Source of the DNA: Promerops cafer
Lineage: Eukaryota > Chordata > Aves > Passeriformes > Nectariniidae
Length of the DNA stretch: 64,000 nt
Direction of reading: 5' to 3'
Assembly: GCA_013398275.1 (NCBI GenBank)
Contig: VZSE01004127.1
Span: forward strand, 1-64,000
Position 1 is the first letter of the stretch, and the number at the start of each line of letters is the position of its first letter. Below, in pieces: positions 44,401 to 57,401 of this stretch. The position numbers were made by a program, and so were the translations under genes. Below the pieces are notes generated by a model, which was given only the letters and a program-made list of their open reading frames with translations, made no database searches and was not told the DNA's origin.

Positions 44401-47400
44401 TGGTGCAGGATGGATGGATGGGAGATCCTAGAGCAGCCTGGGGTGTTTCAGGTCTGACTGGATGAACTTTCAGCTGCTGTTTCTAAGTGTTCATTTGTTC
44501 TGCCTTTAAATCCTGTAATGGTACAGTGCAGGAGTGCTCCATAAATGTTATTGACATTAATGGAATGGCCACATCATGGATGGAAGGACAAAAGAGGCAA
44601 ATTGTAAATAGATATATAATAATGTACAGAACAGATAGAATTAATCTACTTCTTGACTTTAGTGGATAAATCTGATGTCTTTATAAGAAAATCCTTAAAT
44701 GGTTAGTTCTTGAAAACTATCTTTTAAATTCCTTCCAGGTGACTTTTGACCCTTCTGCAGATGTTGGGACTAAACTCAGGGAATAGCCTTACCCAACCTG
44801 GAAAACCAGCAGAAACCTTGAGAGAGGACTTCTCCAGAGGCAGGTGTGCAGGCTGGGGTGTGGGATCTCCTTCAGATGAGAAGTGTCAGTTGTACTAAAT
44901 TGTACAGTGGATTTATTAGTTAAAAGAAAAAGAGCCAAAATGCTTTACTGGTGTCTTTGGGCAGAATTTAAAACAGCATCCCCAGAGCTGAAAGAGTTGT
45001 TTAACATCTCAGCTCCCCCACATTCATTTCCAGTTTCTAATGCCCTTTATAAAATTGTCAAGTAAAGCATATTAAGTAACACCAACATAAACTTGTAACG
45101 CTCTCAGCCTTGTGCTGAAGAGGGAACAGGAGACAAGTTCTAGAGCCTGGAGCAGAATACATCAGGTGCTGTCTTTGAGTGCATTGTGCAGCGCTCTGCA
45201 AGTGTCAGCTGAAGATTTTACTGGCCTTGTGCACACACCAACAAATATTTAGAAAAGTGAGGTTGAACAGATGAAAAGTTTCCATATTACACTTTGTTAG
45301 AGAAAATGGAGTGTGAAGGTCGGTCTGTAGCTGGGAGGGAACCATCCAAGAACAGCAATGGAGGAGTTACGGAAGGGGCCGTGAGCTTTTAAAACATGGA
45401 AATACATGTTCATGTGTTTGCTCACTGAGTTGTAAAAATCTTTATTTCTTCAGTGAATTGAAAATCTTCCTGGCTTTTGAAGAACACAGATAAAAGATTC
45501 AGCTTATTTACAATTAAAACCAGGGAATGTTCTCTGGGGAAAACAGTGTTTGCAGAATCTGTAAAAGGTGATGAGTGATATCGCGTGTCGATGCCGCTAC
45601 TTGCGATTGCAGGAACGTAGGATACTTGGCAGGATACAAGGGAGGGGGAAGAGCACAAGGCACAAGTATTTTAGGCTGGAGTTGTTCCTTCTGCCTTGTG
45701 GAAATTGCTTCACTTCAAAGCCCACACAAGGACTATGCTGGTAACACACACACACACAATGTTTCTGAAGTCTACGGGGTAAAAATTAATGACCTGATGT
45801 TGTACAGTACAGAGACTTTTTTTTTTAAAAAAAAACCAGTATTTTATTTTACAGTAGCTAAATGTCAGAGGAAGAGAAATGCAGTGTGGTGAGCTTGGGT
45901 TAGTGGAGAAGGAAGATTTTCTCCATTCAATCCCTTCACTGCAAACTGTGAGTGCTGATCTGGGCCCCGCATTACAGTGGCTGTGTGCAGGGGCCCCTTG
46001 GGCTTTGTGTGTGAGCTGATCTCTCCTGCTTAGACATGACCTTACCTTGTGCCTCATCTTCCTCCCTCTCCCCTTACTGGGGCTGTAATTCCATAATTCT
46101 TCCAAAAACTGTTTACTGTCTATAAACTGGAGGAAGCATTAGCAGGTTCTATCTTAGGGCTGGCCTTTATCACACAAGTTCTGTGTGGAGGTGCTGCCTC
46201 CAAAGGTGACCTCAGTGGAATGGGACACTGTGAAGGCTCCTGTGCCTTTGGACCTATGTAGTCACAACCTTGCAGGGAGAGGTTTGTCCAGTGAAATGCT
46301 GCTTGGGGAGCTGTGTCACAGCCTCTGCATATTCCAGTTTGGGCTTCAGGTCACCTGAAACAGCAGCCTGCTCCAACAGCCTGCTCCAGGTGGTTCTTGT
46401 CTGCTGGCCTCAGGTGTTACTGGGGTTCTCCAGGTGTCTCATTTTCAGCAGCATGTCTGGGTGAGGTAGCTGTGCTTCCAAAATGCTCAGGGAGCTTTGC
46501 AGACAACAGCCTGTGCACATGGAAAAATCCATTTGAATTCCACGTCCACTAAAAATCAGTGTTTCCCAGAACCCTGCTTAGTGCTGCTGCAGAGAGCAAA
46601 CCTGGCTGCTGAAGGTGTGTTTGGGTGCTGTGCTGCTGCAATATGTGGAGCAATTGCATTCAGTCTTCTGCTTTCTTATCAGGCTCTGGAATTTTTGATG
46701 TTAGAAATCTCCAGCTGACCACAGAAACCTTCTGTCACCAAATGTAGAACTCCATGGTTAAAAGGTTACCTCCTGAAGAGAAGCATGAGCAAGATTTAGC
46801 CCATTAGGTGGGTTTTTTAATAGTTGCTGTTATCTGAGCTATGCTCCCAGCAAAACTGGTAGTTGGAATTTCAAGCAGTTACTGAATTCTCAAATCAAAA
46901 TATGTTGTACCAAAAAGTGGCTGAAAGTTGCTTAAATATTCCTAAGACTTTGTGCAACTTCTGTCCTAGGTTTGTGTATGAATTACTTTAATTCTGCCAG
47001 ATTTAGCTGGATATTTCCATGATGCAATGGCATCAAAGCTGGGAAGAATTTATTGGCACAACAGCCATGTGTCCATCATGTGCTGGTGTGGGGAGTTTCC
47101 AACACTTTGTATCTTCACTCAGGAGATGTGTGTGTGATTCACAGGTGAGTAACACTCTCAAATCCTAATTAATTCATACAGGAAATGTCACACCACCGAG
47201 CCCTGGTATGTATAAATGTACTGAGTATGTCCAGTGAAAAGGGAACAACAGAAGCTGGGTTGCAGCACTGAAATTATTTCCTGATGGAAATGGTCCAGGA
47301 ATCATTGACAGCAAGTCAAATGCAAGTAACACTTGTGAAAACAGAAGGGAAACATATAAAACTACTTTTTTAGTAGATGATCAGTTCTGGAAGTTGGAAA

Positions 47401-48022
47401 AAAAAGTGGGTTTTGTCGATTATTTTGTGGGATTTGTTTAATTTAATTTAAGGCCCCAAACTTTCTAACTGTTATTTAGCCTGCTGGGAAGCAGTCAAGT
47501 TCCAGCAAATAAATGCCCATGTGATTCCAGTAGGTATCTAGAAAAGCAAATCCTTCAAATGGCTGTTTTCACACTTGATAGCAGAGTCCCTGTGGAAATT
47601 CCTTCAGTGGGATATAAGCTCACATCTAATGGCAGTCTCTGATTTAGGCCAAAGCTGCTTTACTGACACTCAAACCATCCTATGGAGATCCCGCTCTAGC
47701 TGAAAACCACACAGACCTTCACAGCCCATAAATCCCACGGAATACATCTCTTAAGTACTTTACTCAAAGGAATGTTAAGCTCTTTTACTAAATCTGCAAA
47801 TTACAGCTATTTGACAACTCTGAGTTTACAGTCTGACAGCTCACGTCATCAGTCGGAATGGGATGAGCGGAGTCAGGGGCGGCATCGCTTGCTGCTGACT
47901 TGCAGGGATCTGGTAATAACAATCCACTGGAAAATGTTGGAAAGCTGTGACAGCCTGGGAACGGTTTGTGACATCTGTTAAACACACTTTTTATTCCCAG
48001 TTTTTATTCCCACTGACTGCAG

Positions 48023-48112
48023 CAAGATCGAGCGGTATTTCATGGAAAAGGAGTGGCTGTGTTCCAAAGCGGGAGCCAAGAGCCTCCCTCGAGGACCCAC
48101 GCCACCATCCAG
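48023..48112 (+). other. Possible isolated exon (function unknown)
   Basis: A 90-bp stretch lies between an acceptor-like CCCACTGACTGCAG and a donor-like CCAG|GTGAAT. It is richer in GC and CpG than its surroundings and is open in all three + frames (the third closes at a TGA that overlaps the donor). In phase 0 it would encode 30 residues starting QDRAVFHGKG. It matches no protein I recognise. It could be an exon of a non-coding RNA, an upstream exon of the next gene, or chance. Confidence 0.2.
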
Positions 48113-49164
48113 GTGAATTTCTATACAAACGACCACATCCCAATACCTGAGCCAGATTAAAAGGAAGTTTCTCAACACAGTGTTCCTCCCTGACTGCAGG
48201 AGGTAATGAAGTAAAAACTGGCCTGTGAACTCTGCAGGAGATGGAGGAGGCTGGTGAAGCTCTGGGGTGCCCAGTGCTGGCTGTGTGGGGAGTGAACACT
48301 CAGTAATGACTTCATGGCTCAGAGCAACTCAGCCCTGACTTAAACTGAAATGGGCAGTGGCAGGAGAGCTGTAAACTCACAGGGGCACCAGTGTCATCTG
48401 AGGAACACACACGAGGCACAAGCGTGAGCAGCCAAGGAGAAGAGCTGTGTCTTTCTAAAGAAGACCCCCTGGATGAGCCTGTTGTGCCCTGTGACTGAAT
48501 AGAGTTCCTTGCAGTGCAGCGAAAGTTTATGATATGTTTTGTAGGCATCATCTACTTGTTTTAATACACACTTGGCCTGAACTTCTTACTGAACCTGCTG
48601 TAAGACCTGTGGGAGTGGTGGCACAGGAACTGAAGGAAACATTGGTTTACCAGGTAATGGCAGCACAGCCAACTCAATTCAGCCAGTGCTGCTCTTTAAA
48701 ATAGGTGCAGAAAAGATCATGGCTGTATAAAAAATAATACTTGCTCAATCACCCAACTGTTGTCAGCACAGTTTTTGAATCCCAGACCCAGTTTTTGCAC
48801 TGCAGAGTGTACAGCAAAGGTGGGCAGTGGCTGTGAGTGTGGTAATGAGTACAAAGGGAAGCCCTTGGCACTGTCACAGTGCTGAGCTGCTGTTCAGCCA
48901 GAGGTTACTGGGCCAATGACAAGCTGGGATCAGCCTGGCTGAGGCTGACTGAAGTGTTTGGTTACCCACTGGCTAAATATCCATAAACAGAGGAAATGAA
49001 ATAATTGTTATTTAACAACCCAAACCCACCTACAGGATAAAATCTAACTTTTCCATTTTTTTTCCAAAGGCTTCTCCAGCAGTTTGTGATTCTTTCCAAG
49101 GACTCCACACCTTCCCACCAGCCTTGGGGCTGACAAGGTATGAGAGCAATATAATCTATAAATC

Positions 49165-49217
49165 CTCTGTCTTGAAGGTCTTCTCCCACCTAAACAATTC
49201 CATGATTCCATGCTTTT
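49165..49217 (+). mobile_element. CR1 LINE 3' tail
   Basis: CTTGAAGGTCTTCTCCCACC followed by TAAACAATTCCATGATTCCA is the typical end of a sense-strand CR1. Only about 50 bp can be recognised; the sequence to its left may be a diverged continuation. Confidence 0.7.
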
Positions 49218-51059
49218 ATAATCTATAAAATAGCTAGAATGAATTAGGGACAAGACTGATGCAAACAGGGTGTGGTTACCTAAACCCTGGTGTTTCAGTC
49301 CACTGAAAACTGAGTGTTTTATGCTTGGGAAGTGCAGAAGTGAGTCCTTTAAATGTGTGTGACCTTTTCTGTACCAGTTGCCTCAAGTCCAACGTGAACA
49401 CCAGCAGCCAAGTCCATTGGTCACACACACCTTGACACCACCTTATTACTGAGGAGCAGTGACACTCTAAGGAAATGCTCACACAACTGAGAATATCTGT
49501 TAGTCATAGAAGGAAGAGCTCTAAAAATGTCCAGACTCCAGCCCAGATGAATTTCTGTGGATCTCAAAATCTTGGGACTGCCATCACAAAGGACTCTATA
49601 AAAAGGTTGGAAATGGAGAGGCTGCTGCAAGTCCTGTGGATAATTGCCTGGCTCCGTGTGCCGTGTGCGGGAAGGTCACTTCACACAGGCACTGCAATTA
49701 CCTCCTGGACAAATGGAAAATGAAATTGCAACCTTGTGTGTGATTGCCAAGAAGACAACCCAAAGTGCTGGCTATGAGCAGAACCTCTGCCCTCTGTGTG
49801 ACAGGAAAGCTGGCACTGTTCTCCCTGGAAACAATGGATTTGAAAACGTCCATCTTTTAAAATGTGCCCTTTCAAGGTGTCCAGTGAAAAATGATGAGCT
49901 GCTAAGTGTTTGCAGTGGTTTCTGCAGCTTTCAGTCTTACAGAGAACTCTCATCACCTGAGACCTCCCAGGGTGCTAGTGGGAAGGTAAAATTCAGACTG
50001 AGTTTAAGCAGAGCCCAAGCTGACAGCAGATACAGGGCTTAGCTACAGGGGATGTGATGCATTGGAGAGGGATTGAATGGTCCTATGCTGTCAGTGGTGG
50101 AGTAATCACTGAATAAGTGGGGTTTTTTTTTTCCCCCCTTTTTATTATTCAAATTAGGCACAAGAAAAAATCAGTATACCAGCACTGTGCTGCCCAGAGC
50201 GTGTGGTTTCAGAGGACACAGAAGTGGAAGTCCTGTCCTGTTGAAGGTGGAGGCAGATGATTGATAGGTCTTCTGAAAAGCAACAAAATACACTGAGAGA
50301 TTATGAATTACAATTTTTTTTTAAAGCCTTGGTTGTAATCACTCAGCATGTAAAAAACTCCTTTAGTTTTAACTTTACTCTTAATTTTGGGGAAGGTAAT
50401 GAGGGATACAGGAAGCACCTTTAACTTGCACTTCCTGTCGTGATTCTTTGTGTTGTTGAAAGCAAACATTTGGCTTAAGGAAGATTTGCACAGGTGTAAA
50501 GCTTTCCTTGTATGAATATTTAAACAAATGGGGGTCTGTCACTGAACTGCAATTTAGTAATTTTTTTTCAGGCTTTGTTGGGTTGGAAAGCATTTCTTCT
50601 GTTAGGCTATAAAATAAAAGGATTTATCCTTAAAATAAATTAATCAAAAAATCTCTTGTGAAAATGCTGAAGCTAAGTGGAAGGTTTCCAGAAAAATCGA
50701 GCATTATTATGATTTTTTAAAAGTGTGTGTAAAATAATCCAGTCTTCCAAAAAGATGCTTGAAATTGTTTGGATAGAGTTGGCATCTGCCAGAGTCGAGT
50801 CACACATAAGATAACATGATTGACCATTTTTGGCATGGGATGGGCTAAATTGGCTCATCTGTTGGCTGTCAGTCTCTTCTGAATTAGATCCAACGCTTTG
50901 TAGGCACGTTTCCATCTGGTTAAGTTTAGGACTCAAGCTGTTTATATATTAAAAAAAAGTATTTTGTACCAATAACAATTTCTAGAAAAAGGGTTTTGCT
51001 TATGTTCCATTTTGAAACTATTTGGTTTTCTTTCCTGGTTAAAATAACCTCCCGAAGAG

Positions 51060-51930
51060 TGAAAGAAGATGTGTCCATGTATTATGTTAAGACCCTTGAA
51101 ACATGCAAATAAAATGGAAAGAAATTAAAAATTTTATATGTACATATTTAAATATATGTATATATGCATGCATATCATTCTGTAATATGTGACTCCTCTA
51201 AATTGGAAAACCAGATTTTAAGTCTGCTAATATTTTAACCATGTGCATTAGGAAAGGAGGATGAATACATGCTGTTACACTCACATTGAGTCTTTCTAAG
51301 ATTGGCCTTGCATTATTTTTATTCTGAATATTTGCCATCTGGCACTGGGAGCTGCAGTATTTAGTGCCACAAATAATAATGAAAAATATGGTAATAGCTC
51401 GTGATACTTTAACATAAAAATATAAGACAGAGGGTATAAAGCTCTGGGCGTATGATCTTACAGCTGCCAAAGCATGTTGTTCCCTCTGCCCTTGTTTTCC
51501 ATAAATGAGTCTTTGATTGGAGACAGCAGCAGTAATGGGAAAGTCATTGGTTAATGCACATTAATGAAACTGCGTTACTGGAGTTAATGAACTACAGTCC
51601 TGAAGAAAAATGAGCAGGAAAAACGCCAGGGTTTGTGCCATTGTGTCCAGGTAGCTGTGGCTGCACCCAAGACACGCCAGGAAAATGTCTTTGACTCCAG
51701 ATTCACCTGAGACAGAGAGGCCTCTGTCTTTTTCACTTCGGACAAGCCCCAGAGAAATGCCTGAACTTTAAACGAAATTGCCTTTTCTTTCTCTCTCCCC
51801 CCATCAAAACACAATGAGGAGACTGTTGCATATTCAGCAAAGCTGTTGTTCTTGCTGCAGTTAAATTGCATAATTAGATGGGCCTTAAAGAGAGCTGAAC
51901 CTCGGTGATTGTGCAGGCTGAGGCAGAGGT
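51060..51930. promoter_or_regulatory. AT-rich block, possible conserved non-coding element
   Basis: The block is free of recognisable repeats and rich in candidate factor sites: CATGCAAATAAAATGG (octamer-like ATGCAAAT), GGTTAATGCACATTAATGAA, GGAGTTAATGAAC and TGCATAATTAGATGGGCC. Such clustering is common in developmental enhancers near neuronal genes. Conservation cannot be judged from one sequence. Confidence 0.25.
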
Positions 51931-51938
51931 GAGACCAA

Positions 51939-52005
51939 CTCATGGAATTCACCCAGGTGAATTGCAAATCGGCTCATGGAGAATACCCAGGTGAGTTGCA
52001 AACAG
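51939..52005 (+). repeat. Short tandem duplication, about 34 bp x 2
   Basis: Two adjacent copies, 51939-51972 and 51973-52005, share CTCATGGA, ACCCAGGTGA and TTGCAAA. A more diverged third copy may begin at 52006 (CTCAGGGAA). Each copy contains an E-box (CAGGTG). Confidence 0.8.
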
Positions 52006-55000
52006 CTCAGGGAACTTAACTGAGGTGTTGGTGCTTTGGGAAAACAGTTCCAGGATGTTTGGCTTCAAAGGCAGCGGGCATTTCCTGAACGTTCCTTTCA
52101 GAGGACAGAGGAATTTACCTTTATGATTTCTGAAAGACTGGGTTTATTTTTGAAGACTGGCCAAGCAGCTCTGGGGACAGCAAGAGCTCTGTGGCCGTGT
52201 TTTGTGCCTGCTCTGTTGGCATTAAAATCAACCCCTTCCAGCAGCTCTGCTCTATGGCACCTCTGCTCACCACTGCAGCATCCTCTGCACTCGAAACAAG
52301 AGTGAAAAGCACAAGGTGCCTCTGGGCACAAAGAGTTTCATGTTTCCTAAAGAAAGGAAATAATTTATGGAACACTACAAGTAACAGTTCCATCCACAAT
52401 AAAACAGGGCTTGGCTCTGCTGATCTGTGCAGCTGCCCCAGAAGAGACACAGTGCAATGGGAAGGATGGAATTTGAGTTTCCAGCTGTTACCAGAGAGTA
52501 CTGGCCAGCCCTTTGGGCTCTGCCCTCTTCACCCAGCATTTCCAGGTGCCAGCAACTGGCTTTGAACCCTGGGATACCACAAACTGCTCTGCACCTCTGC
52601 AGTACATCCTTGCCAGTCACGGATTTACTGCCTGTGAGAAGATCAAACCTGCAGTGAATCCACAGTAGTTTGTGACTCTCTGATGTCCTGATCCCTTTGC
52701 CTTCTCCAGGTTTTGTTCCAGCCTGTGCTCTGGCACACTGCAAATGCACCAGGCCATGCTTGAGACTTTTTGGTTGTTACTGGTTGCTTTTCTTCTTCCC
52801 TTTTTTTCCTTTCTCCCCTGCTAATCCAGTCACCTCCCCTGAAGTGGCCGAGGTTGTTATTCCTGCCAAGGGAAGGAGGGCACACAGAGCCTTCTGTCCA
52901 CAGAGCGCTCGCCTTGGCCCAGGCACAAATGGGAGCTTTTCTTTCCTCCTGTTGAGAAGGCACCAATAATGAGGTGTTTGGCCATGGAAACTGGTAAGAG
53001 AAATGCACACTTTAAAGGAAAATTTACAATATAAAGTTGAAATGTTGGGGGGAAGGTGGGAGGAAGGAAGGAATAGGCAGGGACAGATTTGGGGGGCTCA
53101 GAGCCCGTTAGCAGCACAGTTTAATGGGGCCAGGGGAGCCTGAGAGGCTGTGACCCTGCTGGAACTGCCTGACTCGAATAAGGAGGTTTTTAGCCCTGCG
53201 AGGCAGGGTCGGGTGTCTCTTGGGTGTTTGGTGGAGCAAGGAGCCCGTCAAGGAACGGAGAAGCCTGGGAACTCCTCTGGGACCCTCGTCACCTTCGCTC
53301 CTTCCACAGCTCTGTCAGGCACGTTGGAAATTTGTCTTTCCCCGCAAGGTCAGCGGCAGCCTTGAGCATCTCCTGGGTATGTCTGGAACATGGGGGCAGA
53401 GAGAAGGCGTGGACTAAACATCAGCTCTGCTCCTGCAGCTGCTGGGAGACAGCACTCCGGGAGGGCATGCGAACAGCCAGGAACGCTGGGGGAGTCTGTG
53501 AGCAGCCAGGGGCTCAGCCTGGCCTGCTGCTTTGGGTGGAATGGGATGGTTTTCTGACAAGGCTGTAAGGCTTGCCAGGTGTGCCAGAGAGGAAAGGAGA
53601 AATTCAGTGTGTGGCAGTTCCTGCTTCCAGCTTTGTTTCAGCAATGGCTTCAGCCTCAGTAAGGAGGACTCACTGTTTGCAGACTCAGTGTTATATCCCA
53701 CAGCACACTGTTGCTTTTGAATTGCACACCAGAACCTGGGAAGGAAGGGGTGGGGGTGAGTCCTTCACCCTCATGAGTCAAAACCCCATCCTGCCTCCTG
53801 GAGTGCTTCTCATTCTGCCAATGGTCTATGTTAGACTGTTCTTGTTCAGAAGTTGGTCCTGGAAGTCTGAGAGAGTTGGGAAGAAATCCTCTCCAGCTGT
53901 TTGTGTTAGAGTGGGATAGGAAGGCCACCCTACTGCTTTTCTCTCTGAGCTTGTAAGGTTCATAACATCTGGGCAGCTTTCTGCTTGAACCATGCTTTAC
54001 CAGGCTCACCCAACAATGTAGCATTTGAGATCTTCTGAAAATCCCGTTTGTGTTCTACTTGTGCCATGGGCAAACCAGAACCCTCTGGTGAACCTCTGCC
54101 TCTGGTATGGTTTAACAGAGGAGCTGTGTAGGGCAGGAATTAGTTGGGCCACAGAAAAATAAGGATTTGACTCATATTGGGTGTGCTGCAGTGAGGCTCC
54201 CATGAACCAGGAAAAGAAGGAATGATGAAGAAAAGAATGATAGAAAATGGGCACTTGGAGACCTGCATACCACCATGGCATTGGCCTCTTGTCATAACCC
54301 AGGTTCTTTTCTCTTAGACTGACTCCTGCTTCCTAGAGAGACCAGCAGGCAGAGGATCCTGGCATATATCCATGTCTGGGCACGTGGATTCTGTGTGAAG
54401 ACAGCTGGAAGGCTGGGACAGATGTAAATGTCTGATCTGCTCCGTGGTGCAGGTTGCAGTGAATGATCACGGTGCTGGCTGCAGCAGTGGAGCTGCATGG
54501 GGTGGGGCAGGAGAACAGCAGGGCTGTGGGGCAGGGCTGGGCTGGCAGCACAGTCACCCCTGGCTCAGGGGCTGTCGATCCCTTCCTGCCAAAGGAGCTT
54601 TCTTAGCACCTTGTTCTCGCACCTGTGAGCCCCGTTCCACAGCCTGGAGAATGAATACCCTGCCAAGGTGGGTAGCTGTGCTTCCATCATGTCAGTGCCC
54701 CTCTCACATCTGTTTGTGGCAGCACACGGAATGATCACAGTGCACAGACTGTTAATTTTTCAGATTGCCTGAGATGCTGTGCAGAACTTTATGCTGCCTA
54801 TCGATCACTATTGTGGTGGTTCTGTAATTGAAGGACCTTCAATGAGTAGTATGGTAAATGGAACTAAAGGCTTTATATTGTTTCACAGCCCCAAGGATAA
54901 TCTTTGAGCCTTATGTTTGTGTTCCCTCTAAAATACAGCATTTAAGTAAATACTTGGGTTGTCTTTCTGAACTGGTATCCAGGTGCAAGGCTCACTTAAT

Positions 55001-56744
55001 TGAATGTGTCTTTTCATCCCCATCAAGGCCCTCCTCAGGTTTAGCTCTAATCTTATCTAGGTGATTATACTCAGGTGATTGCCATCACCTCCAGCACACA
55101 GCTCCAGTGTGGCACCTTCCCAAAGGCATCGGCAGCAGCTGGGTGGGTCTCACCAGGTGCTTCTGGCCACGTTATTCCTGCCCCAGGAGGTGCCTCGGCA
55201 GAAGAGCTGGCAAATTTGCTTGTGTGCCTTTGGTGGCACTTTTGAAGGGCACAGCCCCTGTGTGAGGCTGCAGAGGGCAAAACCTGCCCCCAGCTCATTT
55301 TGAAAGCAGTTCATGACCACCATCCACCTGTGTGTTTATTTTAGTGAGCACTGCCAGGTGTGCTGTCACCATCTCACCCGACCCTGATTAATTACTTATT
55401 TATATTACTCGAGTCTTTCTGCCAAGAAAATGACGGGGTAGTGAAACAAAATGCAGCATTACAAACACGCAAAGGTACAGGGACTGAAGTGTGCAATTTC
55501 CACAGCAATGTGGTGAGGCTGGAGAGGAAAACCATCACTTGGGATCGGACTGGGAAGTGCTACTTCCCAGTAACTATGACACCACCTCACTCTTGTAGCC
55601 TCGGTCAAATCATTTACTGGTGGTCTCAGTTTCTGCACCCCTTCAAGTGTGTGCCCTAACACAGTGGGAATGAATAATTTATTCACCCGTGATGTATGGC
55701 ATGTCCTGCTCCTGGGTACTGCTGTTAATGAAGAAAAAATGAGATCAGTTCCTTATTTTGCAGTGCTGAAGGTTCATGTGTAAAGTGCTCTGAATTCAGA
55801 GAGCATTCCATATGTTGTCATATGTTCCTGTTTTATTACTGCATGGATGGGGGTCTCTGATGCTGTGGGAACAAGGACTGACATGCTCGATACTTTAGTA
55901 TTTTACCCACAGAATTAGCTAATCAATTTTTACACTGTATGTGTTGTTTAAGGTAAAAAAGCAGTAAACTCAAGCAGTAACTTAAGAGTAGAAACCTCTT
56001 TTAAATATCACAGTGAACTTAAATAAACCTAAAGGCTAATAGGTGTGTCTGCTTTGCCTTCTATTTGCTAAATCATTCTGTTGACTCAGGAGATGACACA
56101 ACAGACCGAAGTTTCCTCCAGTCCCCAGTGCAGGAACTCCGGCCACGGTGCACATGTGAGGGTGTCCCAGAGCCACAGGGCTGCGCTGGGGGTCCTGCGA
56201 GAAGGGGAGGATGTTAGCAGCTCGCAGACTCTGGAGATGTTGGCTCCTGCCTTGACTGTTTGTCGCCCTCCCGCTCGGCAAAAGGCAGCGTCTGGTGCAT
56301 CCCTGCCTTCCCTCTGCGTGCCTGGCATCTCGGCAAGTCCTCAGCCATCCTGAGATGAGGCAGCCTCCTCCCGGTAATGGGCATCTGAAGGTAAACCGTA
56401 GTTTTAGACGCTGTTATTAATAACGTGATCATGAAAATAAATCAGAAAAGCTGCTGCAAGCCCTAAGGTGACTCCCATATCCACTATGGGGAACTAAGCC
56501 GGATGGACAGCGCTGGGAGCGAGTTCCACTCCCGGGCTCCGGCCGAGCCGTGCGCGGGGGGTGACAGCCGCTCGGCCCCGGCCCCATTGTCCCCTCCCCG
56601 CGGGCCCGGCCCGTGCTTCCTTCCCCCCGACCATGTTCCTTTTCCCCGCGCTGGTGCCGCAGCCCCGGCGGAGCGGAGGGTTCGGCACCTGCCGGGCCCG
56701 GCCGCGCGCCCTTTATGGCCGGAGCGGGCGCGGTGCGCGCTCCC

Positions 56745-57104
56745 NNNNNNNNNNNNNNNNNNNNNNNNNNNNNNNNNNNNNNNNNNNNNNNNNNNNNNNN
56801 NNNNNNNNNNNNNNNNNNNNNNNNNNNNNNNNNNNNNNNNNNNNNNNNNNNNNNNNNNNNNNNNNNNNNNNNNNNNNNNNNNNNNNNNNNNNNNNNNNNN
56901 NNNNNNNNNNNNNNNNNNNNNNNNNNNNNNNNNNNNNNNNNNNNNNNNNNNNNNNNNNNNNNNNNNNNNNNNNNNNNNNNNNNNNNNNNNNNNNNNNNNN
57001 NNNNNNNNNNNNNNNNNNNNNNNNNNNNNNNNNNNNNNNNNNNNNNNNNNNNNNNNNNNNNNNNNNNNNNNNNNNNNNNNNNNNNNNNNNNNNNNNNNNN
57101 NNNN
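56745..57104. other. Assembly gap, 360 N
   Basis: An uninterrupted run of N in the middle of the CpG island, flanked on both sides by very GC-rich sequence (including a C-run on the right). It probably hides the most GC-rich part of the promoter or first exon. Open frames that cross it are meaningless. Confidence 1.
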
Positions 57105-57302
57105 CGTGTCCCCCCCCCGGGCAGGTGCAGCGCGGGGCGGGGGCGCCGCCCCGCCGGGCCCCCCGGTGGCCGCGGGGGCCGCGCTTACTTCAGCCTCGGC
57201 CAGAACAAAAACATAATGAAGGAGGGGGGATGGGATTTTTATTTTTATTTAAGGAGGAAAAAAAAAAAAAAGCCCCAGCCCTGGGAGTAGCTGTCACCGC
57301 GC

Positions 57303-57401
57303 GCATTAAACTAGAGAACTGGCTAATCAAATAAAACTGGCTCATTGTCTGAAACTCTATCCCAGCGCAAAATGCGGCTGTGAATGTAATTAACCATCTG
57401 T
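57303..57401. promoter_or_regulatory. AT-rich insert inside the CpG island, possible conserved element
   Basis: About 100 bp of low-CpG sequence lies between very CpG-rich flanks. It holds GGCTAATCAAATAAAACTGG, GGCTCATTGTCTGAAAC and GTGAATGTAATTAACCATCT, which include TAATCA- and TAATTA-like homeodomain sites and an ATTGT Sox-like site. The sharp composition change suggests functional constraint or an exon/intron border; neither can be shown here. Confidence 0.3.

Larger units (their letters stand above)
41453..56479. other. Intergenic region between ABCB7 and the next CpG island
   Basis: About 15 kb without a recognisable gene. The open frames are short or lack protein-like composition and splice context. 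Entries inside it: a short CR1 tail at 49.2 kb, an exon-like stretch at 48.0 kb, an AT-rich homeodomain-site-like block at 51.0-51.9 kb and a short tandem repeat at 51.94 kb. Confidence 0.6.

Noticed and set aside
52191..53919. Several overlapping frames of 100-125 codons on both strands
   Set aside because: They overlap on opposite strands, have no domain-like composition and no convincing exon borders.
56503..57334. Frames of 225-257 codons across the second CpG island
   Set aside because: They cross 360 unresolved bases, which supply most of their length; no protein can be claimed.
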